A DNA stretch of 23,082 nucleotides, from the NCBI GenBank assembly GCA_905199445.1, contig CAJKGK010000036.1, positions 1-23,082 on the forward strand, in the 5' to 3' direction. Position numbers and translations under genes: made by a program. Below the pieces are notes generated by a model. It saw only the letters and a program-made list of their open reading frames with translations, was not told the origin of the DNA and searched no databases. Numbering within the stretch: position 1 is the first letter of the stretch; the number at the start of each line of letters is the position of its first letter. Below are positions 1-6,470 of this stretch, piece after piece. This DNA is from an uncultured Lachnospiraceae bacterium. Its GTDB lineage: Bacteria; Bacillota; Clostridia; Lachnospirales; Lachnospiraceae.

Positions 1-1
1 G

Positions 2-934
2 GAACAGAAAGAGTATGCAGAAGTGTTCGACTACTCTAAGATTACTGAAAAGAGCGGTGTCATCACAGACTATTGGACGAACAATCTTTTGGATTTGATT
101 TTGCGAAAGGACAATCTTAACAAAGCCTATAAGCAAGTCAAGAAAAACAAGGGAAAAGGTGGAATCGACGGTATGCAGGTGGATGAAATTCTGCCCTTTC
201 TTAGAGAAAACCAAGAAACCCTAATCCAAGAGGTAAGGGAAGGAAAATATAAACCAAACCCAGTTCGAAGGGTAGAAATACCCAAAGAGACAAAAGGCGA
301 GTACAGAAAGCTAGGAGTTCCTACGGTTGTCGATCGAGTGATTCAACAGGCAATCGCACAGGAACTTTCGCCAATCTTTGAGGAGCAGTTCTCAGACAAC
401 AGTTTTGGTTTCAGACCAAAAAGAGGAGCCCATGATGCTCTTAGGCAATGCCAAAAGAATGTAAATGACGGCTATGTATATGTTGGTGGATATGGACTTA
501 GAAAAGTTTTTTGACACTGTATGCCAAAGTAAGCTGATTGAGGTATTGTCAAGAACCATCAAGGACGGCAGAGTGATTTCATTGATACACAAATACCTGA
601 ATGCGGGAGTGATAGCAAAGGGAAATTTGAGCGTACAGAAGTTGGTATGCCACAAGGAGGATCTTTGAGTCCGTTGCTCAGTAACGTAATGCTAAATGAG
701 ATGGACAAGGAGCTGGAACGTAGAGGGCATAGATTTGTCCGCTATGCAGATGACTGTATGATTTTTTGTAAGAGCAGAAAGAGTGCAGAAAGGAAAGCAA
801 AAGAACTTGCCTGTAGTAGAAAAGGTTATTGGAGAATGGCGAAAGTCTTGAACCAAATCTTTTCAAATAAAATAATAGCCAAGTTAGGATATACATTCAT
901 GCTTGACTATTATCTGGTAGTCTATGAAAACTAA
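2..934 (+). pseudogene. ltrA: Group II intron reverse transcriptase/maturase, frameshifted and internally deleted
   Basis: The reading frame is open at the left edge and carries the RT start (GIDGM, VDRVIQQAIA, DNSFGFRP) to about 485. An extra G near 485-486 shifts it; the next frame continues with DMDLEKFFDTV up to about 622. A lost base near 622-626 returns it to the first frame, where it reads ERTEVGMPQGG, LSPLLSNVML and RYADD, the polymerase active site. After KSRKSAERKAKEL it jumps straight to the extreme C-terminal segment (SRKGYW to LDYYLVVYEN). Intact LtrA proteins have roughly 140-150 residues of thumb and maturase X domain there. Two frameshifts plus the deletion make this a relic. 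The usual T of the TPQGG motif is also M. Confidence 0.93.
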
Positions 935-1013
935 AGAACCGCCGTGTACCGAACGGTACGCACGGTGGTGTGGGAGGTCGGTAGATAAAATAATTATCTA
1001 CCTCCTACCCGAT
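935..1013 (+). ncRNA. Group II intron domains V and VI, 3' splice end
   Basis: Domain V is a hairpin: CCGCCGTG (939-946) pairs with CACGGTGG (961-968) with one G-U pair, and TACC pairs with GGTA. The two unpaired bases CG at 959-960 are the dinucleotide bulge typical of domain V. Domain VI: GGGAGG (972-977) pairs with CCT plus CCC (1004-1010), and GGTAGATAA (980-988) pairs perfectly with TTATCTACC (994-1002). A1007 bulges out between CCT and CCC, six bases before the last nucleotide (1013), where the lariat branch-point A is expected. The 3' end GAT fits the intron consensus. Confidence 0.85.
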
Positions 1014-1046
1014 CGTTCGCGGGATTAGTAAATTTAAATGCTCTTT

Positions 1047-2096
1047 TTAAGTGGGATGTGTATGTTGGGGCAGGGAAATGATAAACATGCTGCCTTTCCC
1101 CGGGGCGCTTTCTACCGTAATATCTCCTTTGCACAAATCAATAATTCGTTTCACTAAAGCAAGGCCCAGACCGTTGCCCTCTGCTTTGTGGGACTTGTCC
1201 CCCTGATAAAACTTTTCAAAAATATGCTTCTGAACTTCTTCCGTCATACCGTCGCCATCATCTGAAATGGACACTGTAATCATTCCAGATATTTCGCAAA
1301 TTGCGATGTGTATGCTGCTGCCCTCAGGTGAATGTTTGATTGCGTTGTCGATCAGGTTAATCCAGACCTGTTCCAAAAGAGAAGCACTGCCATCGTAGGT
1401 TTGCCGAGGCAGTTCCATATCAAACTCGATGTTTTTAGCCGACCATTTGTTTTCCAGCATCAAAATACATTTACGAATTTGTTCGTCCAGGCGGTATACA
1501 GTCTTGTCTAAAATGGTTTCCTGATTTTCTAGCTTGGAGAGCATCAGGACATTGCCAGACAGACTGGACAGCCTGCGAGAATTATCGAGAATTTTTTCAA
1601 TATAGTGTTCCTGTTTTTCGGGTGACAGAGCATGATTTTGCAGAAGTGTTGCATAGCCTTCGATGGCAGCGATGGGGGTCTTGAATTCATGAGACACATT
1701 GGCGACAAAATCACTGCGCAGGGTTTCGATGTGGGAAAGATCGTAAACCATGGTATTAAATTGCTGTGCCATTTCACGGATCTCTGTAACGGATTCATCT
1801 TCCGGAATTTTAATGTCAAAGTTTCCTTTGGAAAGTTCGTTAAATGCATCGCTCAAATTTTGAACTGGGCGAATGATTCGTTTCCCTACAAACAGGGCAA
1901 TCACAAGGCCGAGCAAGACACTGCCTAAAGCAAAAACGAAAATCGGTACATGCCTTACCCGTGGGTCAATCCCTGTGATACCGAGACGGTAGAAAATAAA
2001 CCACAACAGTGTCACAAAGAGAAAGACACCGAATATAGTGGTGAAGATTACGCCGGTAAAATATAGCCACAGATTGGAATGGGGTTTTCTACTCAA
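1047..2096 (-). CDS. Sensor histidine kinase (HAMP, HisKA, HATPase), short-loop type
   Basis: A 349-residue membrane kinase that should phosphorylate the regulator encoded just upstream. Transmembrane segments lie at about 10-36 and 48-70, with only about 12 residues between them outside the membrane. A HAMP linker (71-121) follows, then the HisKA H-box with phospho-accepting His136 (NVSHEFKTP). The ATP-binding domain has an N-box (INLIDNAIKHS), DDGDGM, and the G2 box GNGLGLALV. The start is a TTG at 2096 that overlaps the regulator's end by 8 bases. I see no in-frame ATG or GTG before the first helix, so translation is probably coupled. The minimal external loop resembles intramembrane-sensing kinases paired with peptide transporters, though those usually lack HAMP. 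Its ligand is unknown. Confidence 0.93.
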   Translation of the reverse strand: MSRKPHSNLWLYFTGVIFTTIFGVFLFVTLLWFIFYRLGITGIDPRVRHVPIFVFALGSVLLGLVIALFVGKRIIRPVQNLSDAFNELSKGNFDIKIPEDESVTEIREMAQQFNTMVYDLSHIETLRSDFVANVSHEFKTPIAAIEGYATLLQNHALSPEKQEHYIEKILDNSRRLSSLSGNVLMLSKLENQETILDKTVYRLDEQIRKCILMLENKWSAKNIEFDMELPRQTYDGSASLLEQVWINLIDNAIKHSPEGSSIHIAICEISGMITVSISDDGDGMTEEVQKHIFEKFYQGDKSHKAEGNGLGLALVKRIIDLCKGDITVESAPGKGSMFIISLPQHTHPT

Positions 2097-2766
2097 CTTT
2101 TTTCACCGCCTTGTAGCCCAGCCCGCGCACGGTAACAATTTCAAAATCGTTGCAGCTCCGGAAGCGTTCACGCAGGCGGTTGATATGCGTATTGACGGTG
2201 CGCTCGTCTGTTTCGGAAAACATTCCCCAAATTTCATCCATCAATTGCTGGCGGGTAAAAATCCGATTTGGATAAGAAAGAAGTTTGTACAGCAGATAGA
2301 ATTCTTTTTGAGGTAAAATCGTTTCTGTTCCATGAATGGTGACGGTCAGCGCATCATAGTTGAGTATGGTGGAGCCAACGACAATTTTCTTTTCGCTGGA
2401 TATTTTGGCACGGCGCAGCAGGGCTTCTACCCGCAGGACGAGTTCTTTGACATTGATAGGTTTAATCATATAGTCATCCGTTCCCGCGTGAAAGCCAAGC
2501 TGTATATCGTCAAACTGATTTTTGGCTGTGACTATTAAAATTGGAAGATCGTAATGGGCATCGCGAAGGGATTTCGTCAGCTCATATCCGTCCATGTTGG
2601 GCATCATTACATCTGCCACCATTAAATCAATATATTCTTTTTCCATAATCTTCAGTGCATCCAATCCGTCCGCTGCCGGGATTGCCCGGTAACCGCTGTC
2701 TGCAAGTACTGTACAGAACAGTTCCCGCATATCTGGATTATCCTCCACCACAAGAATGGTAAACAT
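2089..2766 (-). CDS. OmpR/PhoB-family response regulator
   Basis: A 225-residue two-domain regulator. The receiver domain (about 1-115) has the acidic pair E8/D9, phospho-acceptor D52 (VADVMMPNMDG), a threonine in LIVTAK and a lysine in MIKPIN. The C-terminal winged helix (about 130-225) carries RTVNTHINRLRERF and the terminal VRGLGYKAV, the usual DNA-binding wing. I chose ATG 2766 because a GGAGG at 2775-2779 lies 8 bases upstream; the GTG at 2775 would sit on top of that site. It is the first gene of a two-gene minus-strand operon with the kinase. Facing the transporter gene across about 236 bases, it probably controls that gene. Confidence 0.95.
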   Translation of the reverse strand: MFTILVVEDNPDMRELFCTVLADSGYRAIPAADGLDALKIMEKEYIDLMVADVMMPNMDGYELTKSLRDAHYDLPILIVTAKNQFDDIQLGFHAGTDDYMIKPINVKELVLRVEALLRRAKISSEKKIVVGSTILNYDALTVTIHGTETILPQKEFYLLYKLLSYPNRIFTRQQLMDEIWGMFSETDERTVNTHINRLRERFRSCNDFEIVTVRGLGYKAVKKVE

Positions 2767-2789
2767 AAATTCCACCTCCCGGTATTTGC

Positions 2790-2816
2790 TATTATAGCAT
2801 CGTTGAAACTATAATA
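2790..2816. promoter_or_regulatory. Inverted repeat in the divergent promoter region, candidate operator
   Basis: TATTATAG (2790-2797) and CTATAATA (2809-2816) are perfect inverted copies separated by 11 bases. The left arm covers the -10 of the regulator-kinase operon. The right arm holds a plus-strand TATAAT (2810-2815), with TTGCTA (2786-2791) 18 bases before it as a weak -35. It could be a regulator site or simply two facing -10 boxes. Confidence 0.4.
2791..2799 (-). promoter_or_regulatory. Extended -10 promoter of the regulator-kinase operon
   Basis: On the minus strand the bases read TGCTATAAT, an extended -10 element. The predicted start near 2785 gives a leader of about 19 bases containing the GGAGG site. 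No convincing -35 is visible, which fits extended -10 promoters. It overlaps the left arm of the inverted repeat at 2790-2816. Confidence 0.55.
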
Positions 2817-2966
2817 ATGAGTTTTCCAAATCAAGTCCGTTCTCTGCTGGACTTTCAATCAATTATAGCAGAAAAAGAACACGCCAAGATAAACAAAATG
2901 CGGATTTCAAGAAAAATGCAGTTTATTTTCAGTTTATTGTCTCGTGTCCGTGGGTTTATCTTTCAC

Positions 2967-2975
2967 TGCTATACT
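2967..2975 (+). promoter_or_regulatory. Extended -10 promoter of the ABC transporter gene
   Basis: TGCTATACT is an extended -10 element of the same form as that of the divergent regulator operon. The predicted start near 2982 leaves a leader of about 20 bases with AGGAGG at 2991-2996 and ATG at 3003. No good -35 is visible; activation by the neighbouring regulator would fit. Confidence 0.5.
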
Positions 2976-3002
2976 AAGCGCCAAACAGAAAGGAGGCAGA
3001 CT

Positions 3003-5789
3003 ATGCTTCAATTAAAAAACATTGTAAAAACCTATGAAACCGGTGATCTGACGCAGGATGCCTTAAAAGGCATCAGTATTGCCTTTCGGAAAAGTGAATT
3101 TGTTTCTATTCTCGGGCAAAGCGGCTCTGGAAAAACCACGATGCTCAATATCATTGGCGGGTTGGACCGATATACCAGCGGCGACCTTATCATCAACGGG
3201 ATTTCCACAAAAGAATATAAAGATGCGGATTGGGATTACTACCGTAATCATTTGATTGGCTTTGTTTTTCAAAGCTATAATCTAATTCCTCATCAAACGA
3301 TCCTTGCCAACGTAGAGATGGCATTAACGTTGGCTGGCGTTTCTAAAAAAGAACGTAGAGAACGGGCGATTGCAGTACTGAAAAAAGTTGGACTTGCCGA
3401 TCATATTCATAAGAAACCGAATCAGATGTCCGGCGGTCAGATGCAGCGGGTTGCCATTGCCCGTGCTTTAGTTAATAACCCGGATATTTTGCTGGCAGAC
3501 GAACCTACCGGTGCTTTGGACAGTGAAACAAGTATCCAGATTATGGAACTGTTGAAGGAAATTGCCAAGGATAAATTGGTGATTATGGTAACGCATAATC
3601 CAGAACTGGCTGAAAAATATTCTACTCGAATTGTAAAGCTTCTGGATGGGCATATTACCAGCGATAACAATCCATACATAGAGGAAGAAAGGTCAAAGGA
3701 AAAGATTAAACACAAAAAAATCTCCATGTCTTTTTTTACGGCGCTTTCTCTTTCATTCAACAACCTGCAGACCAAAAAAGGGCGTACGCTGCTTACCTCC
3801 TTTGCCGGGTCAATTGGCATTATTGGCATAGCACTAATACTAGCGCTTTCAACTGGAATGAATGCATATATTGCCGCGGTGCAAAAAGACACTATGGAAT
3901 CTTATCCCATCATCATCAGTGATAAAACGGTTGATGTTTCCGGTGTTATGGGGATGCGTGGTGAAGTCATCGGGGAAATTCGAAACGAAGATGATTCGGA
4001 AAGTGAAAATCGTACCGGTGTTTATGTCGATTACCAGGAAATTGAAACCAGTGAAAGAATGATTTCCAATATTGTAGAGAACAACCTGACAGAGTTTAAA
4101 AGATATTTAGATGACCCTGACAGCGATATCCGGCAGTATTTAGGTGAAAATGGTATTTTGTATTCTTACGATGTAGGATTCAGCGTGTACGCCTACGATG
4201 AAGATGGAAATCTGATTGACAGCGACAACGCGGCTGTTGAATCCTCTGTAACGACATCTGGAAATAACGGACAGGCCGGTATCCTGAACAGACTAAACGG
4301 TTCGCCCTTCCTCGGCAGTGATTCTTCTGCGGGTGCTGCAAATTTCTCTGAACTGATGTCGGGTACAGATGGCTCGGGCATTAGTCAGGTGATTAAGGAC
4401 AGCTATGATGTACTGTACGGTGCTTGGCCAGAGGAATATAACGAAGTAGTTCTTGTGTTGAATGAAGATAATGCTATTTCTGCGGATACACTGTATCAGC
4501 TTGGGTTGATGACCAAAGGGCAGTATGAGGATGCTATAGAAAAAATTGAAAACGGCCAGGAGGCCGATGAGATCAGCTTTGATTACGAAGAAATTTGCAA
4601 TCATCCTTTCTATCTTGTACCTGCTTGTGACCATTACATTGCAAATGAAAACGGCACGTTTACTTATGTGGATATGGAGGATCACAAACTTTATGAGAAG
4701 GAATTGCTGGATAATGCAGTGAAATTGAAGATCACAGGGATTATCCGTCCAAAAGCAGATGCCCAAAACGCTGATATATCCACTGCTGTGGGCTATTCTA
4801 CTCAATTAACTGATTATATTGTCTCCCATACGGACGAAAGTGCCGTAATCAAGGCGCAGGAGGCAAACAGTGAGATCAATGTGCTTACCGGTATGGCGTT
4901 TCAAACCTCAGATGATGCGGCGAAGGTAAATGATGCAAAGACATATTTAAGTGCTCTTAGCGTATCGGAGAAAGCCGCCTTCTATCAGTTGATGATGTAC
5001 TATAATTCTTCGAATAATACGGAAACAGATGCTTCTTCTGGCAGGCAGACGGATATATCGGCAGAACCTGTAGCGATGGACGAAATTACGATGGCAGCAG
5101 CTCTGGATCAGTGGCTGGCAAACGCGCCGGATCAAGAATTTTTAATTACGGTATATGATGCGTACATTACCGGATCCACTTACGAAGATAATATGAACGC
5201 ATTCGGCAAGGTGAGTTACGATGCGCCTTCCGCTATCAGTATTTACACTGATAGTTTTGAAAACAAGGAAGCTATTACTGCCTGCATCGAGAAATATAAC
5301 GAAACAGTCAGCGAAGATGCCCGTATTACCTATACCGATTATGTAGCAATGCTGACTTCTTCCGTTACTACGATCATTGACGGTATATCCTATGTGCTGA
5401 TTGCTTTTGTAGGAATTTCGCTGATTGTCTCCTGTATTATGATCGGAATTATTACACATATTTCTGTTATGGAACGTACAAAGGAGATAGGCATTCTGCG
5501 TGCCATTGGTGCTTCTAAGAGGAATATTTCACAGGTATTCAATGCCGAAACCTTTATCATCGGCTGCTGTGCAGGGTTGCTCGGTATCGGTATATCGTTG
5601 CTTGCCCTTATTCCGATTAACGCTATGATTGAACAACTTTCTGGTATCACTGGGCTGACTGCGCAGCTTCCTGCAACTTCATCTTTAGTACTGATTGTTA
5701 TCAGCATTGTGATTACTATGCTTGGCGGATTGCTTCCGGCAAAAAAAGCAGCTAAAAAAGATCCGGTAATTGCGCTTAGGACAGCGTGA
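3003..5789 (+). CDS. Fused ABC transporter ATPase-permease (FtsX/MacB-type) with large external domain
   Basis: A 928-residue protein. Residues 1-225 are an ABC ATPase: Walker A GQSGSGKTT (38-46), Q-loop Q90, signature MSGGQ (142-146, M replacing the usual L), Walker B ILLADE (162-167), H-loop H198. A permease follows: TM1 about 264-288, an extracytoplasmic domain about 300-785, then TM2 about 795-820, TM3 about 848-875 and TM4 about 893-918. The FtsX-family motif KEIGILRAIGASKRNI follows TM2. The ATPase-first, four-helix plan is that of MacB, but the external domain is about twice as long as in MacB and contains Ser/Gly/Asn-rich stretches. ATG 3003 has AGGAGG 6 bases upstream. The frame stays open upstream to 2817, without a ribosome site. 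Export or resistance to peptides is inferred from the divergent two-component system. Confidence 0.93.
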   Translation: MLQLKNIVKTYETGDLTQDALKGISIAFRKSEFVSILGQSGSGKTTMLNIIGGLDRYTSGDLIINGISTKEYKDADWDYYRNHLIGFVFQSYNLIPHQTILANVEMALTLAGVSKKERRERAIAVLKKVGLADHIHKKPNQMSGGQMQRVAIARALVNNPDILLADEPTGALDSETSIQIMELLKEIAKDKLVIMVTHNPELAEKYSTRIVKLLDGHITSDNNPYIEEERSKEKIKHKKISMSFFTALSLSFNNLQTKKGRTLLTSFAGSIGIIGIALILALSTGMNAYIAAVQKDTMESYPIIISDKTVDVSGVMGMRGEVIGEIRNEDDSESENRTGVYVDYQEIETSERMISNIVENNLTEFKRYLDDPDSDIRQYLGENGILYSYDVGFSVYAYDEDGNLIDSDNAAVESSVTTSGNNGQAGILNRLNGSPFLGSDSSAGAANFSELMSGTDGSGISQVIKDSYDVLYGAWPEEYNEVVLVLNEDNAISADTLYQLGLMTKGQYEDAIEKIENGQEADEISFDYEEICNHPFYLVPACDHYIANENGTFTYVDMEDHKLYEKELLDNAVKLKITGIIRPKADAQNADISTAVGYSTQLTDYIVSHTDESAVIKAQEANSEINVLTGMAFQTSDDAAKVNDAKTYLSALSVSEKAAFYQLMMYYNSSNNTETDASSGRQTDISAEPVAMDEITMAAALDQWLANAPDQEFLITVYDAYITGSTYEDNMNAFGKVSYDAPSAISIYTDSFENKEAITACIEKYNETVSEDARITYTDYVAMLTSSVTTIIDGISYVLIAFVGISLIVSCIMIGIITHISVMERTKEIGILRAIGASKRNISQVFNAETFIIGCCAGLLGIGISLLALIPINAMIEQLSGITGLTAQLPATSSLVLIVISIVITMLGGLLPAKKAAKKDPVIALRTA

Positions 5790-5807
5790 TAAAAGATTTT
5801 ATATGAG

Positions 5808-5881
5808 AAGGAAATCTCTAAATGAATCGGAATCGGCGGTCAGGTCACGCCGATTCCGATTGAAATACGCTTTATTTCCTT
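5808..5881 (+). terminator. Nested hairpin after the ABC transporter gene, probable terminator
   Basis: AATCGGAATCGGCG (5825-5838) and CGCCGATTCCGATT (5848-5861) form a perfect 14-bp stem with a 9-base loop. An outer pair, AAGGAAAT (5808-5815) with ATTTCCTT (5874-5881), could close around it. There is no classic U-run directly after the stem, so termination efficiency is uncertain. A second weak hairpin followed by six T's lies at 5893-5918 (GCCT with AGGC). Confidence 0.55.
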
Positions 5882-5941
5882 AGGAGAGTGCTGCCTGAAT
5901 CGCGCGGGAGGCTTTTTTAAAATAAAAGTTGATTTTGGACA

Positions 5942-5970
5942 TTGACATTTAAAAAGTGGCGTGATATATT
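5942..5970 (+). promoter_or_regulatory. Promoter of the Rrf2-nifS-nifU-mnmA operon
   Basis: TTGACA (5942-5947), 17 bases, then TATATT (5965-5970): a near-consensus vegetative promoter. Transcription should begin near 5977, just before the palindrome at 5981-6001. Confidence 0.8.
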
Positions 5971-5980
5971 ATGTACATAA

Positions 5981-6001
5981 ATCCTAGTAAAATAGTAGGA
6001 T
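5981..6001. promoter_or_regulatory. Palindromic candidate operator for the Rrf2 regulator
   Basis: ATCCTA (5981-5986) and TAGGAT (5996-6001) are inverted copies with a 9-base A/T-rich middle. The site sits just downstream of the predicted start of transcription and 29 bases before the regulator's ATG, a place where a bound dimer would block transcription. Rrf2/IscR-type proteins bind palindromes of about this size and usually autoregulate. The match to this particular protein is inference. Confidence 0.55.
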
Positions 6002-6029
6002 ATAAATTTATTGTAAAAGAGGTGTACAT

Positions 6030-6464
6030 ATGCGTTTGTCTACAAAGGGCAGATATGGTCTGCGGGCAGTTGTGGATCTGGCCGTTTATTCGTCAGATGG
6101 TGAAGCGGTTTCCATCAGCAGTATTGCAGCACGCCAGTCTTTGTCTGAAAGTTATCTGGAACAGTTGATTGCAAAACTGAAAAGAGCGGGGCTGGTCAAC
6201 AGTATCCGGGGGATTAACGGCGGCTATATCCTGGCAAAGTCGGCGTCAGACATAACTGTGGGCGATATTTTAAGGGCTCTGGAAGGCAATCTGTGTGTGG
6301 TTGAATGTCCACAGGATTCACAAGGCTGTGATAAGTTTGATTCCTGCGTTACAAAATATGTATGGAAACGAATTAATGACAGTATAAATGAAGTAGTGGA
6401 CCATATGACACTGGAAGAAGTGATCAGCAACAGCTGTGTGCATACAAATAAAGAAAGGTCGTGA
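6030..6464 (+). CDS. iscR: Rrf2-family transcriptional regulator (IscR-like)
   Basis: A 144-residue winged-helix regulator starting MRLSTKGRYGLRA, the Rrf2 family signature. The recognition region is at about 28-60 (ISSIAARQSLSESYLEQL) and the wing at about 59-70 (RGINGGY). Four cysteines, C89, C93, C100 and C106, follow the pattern C-x3-C-x6-C-x5-C; three of them could hold an Fe-S cluster as in IscR. A GAGGTG ribosome site precedes ATG 6030. It leads the nifS-nifU-mnmA operon with a 6-base gap to nifS, so it most likely senses Fe-S or cysteine status and represses its own operon. A CymR-like cysteine role is the alternative, but the cysteine cluster favours IscR. Confidence 0.9.
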   Translation: MRLSTKGRYGLRAVVDLAVYSSDGEAVSISSIAARQSLSESYLEQLIAKLKRAGLVNSIRGINGGYILAKSASDITVGDILRALEGNLCVVECPQDSQGCDKFDSCVTKYVWKRINDSINEVVDHMTLEEVISNSCVHTNKERS

Positions 6465-6470
6465 CCGGAT

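Larger units (their letters stand above)
1..1013 (+). mobile_element. 3' portion of a group II intron with a decayed ORF
   Basis: The left edge lies inside a bacterial group II intron. The sequence shows a broken reverse transcriptase/maturase reading frame followed at once by RNA that folds as domains V and VI and ends in the 3' consensus GAT at about 1013. The 5' ribozyme domains are outside the window, so the 5' end and intron class cannot be fixed. Downstream flanking DNA resumes at about 1014, only 33 bases from the stop codon of the convergent kinase gene. With its protein inactive, the copy could splice or move only if a maturase acted in trans. Confidence 0.9.

Noticed and set aside
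480..650. Programmed ribosomal frameshifting in the intron reverse transcriptase
   Set aside because: There are two opposite shifts without a clear slippery site plus a large internal deletion of conserved domains, so decay is the simpler reading.
2817..3002. A 62-codon N-terminal extension of the ABC transporter (start at 2817)
   Set aside because: It has no ribosome binding site, one predicted start of transcription lies after its ATG and the extended -10 lies within it. ATG 3003 has AGGAGG and begins exactly as ABC ATPases do.
4293..4805. A 170-codon antisense frame inside the transporter gene
   Set aside because: It has no ribosome site or known motif and lies opposite a confidently assigned coding region.
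5881..5925. A T-box or other riboswitch before the Rrf2 operon
   Set aside because: There is no T-box core sequence and no long structured leader after the predicted start. The T-tailed hairpin is short and lies before the promoter.
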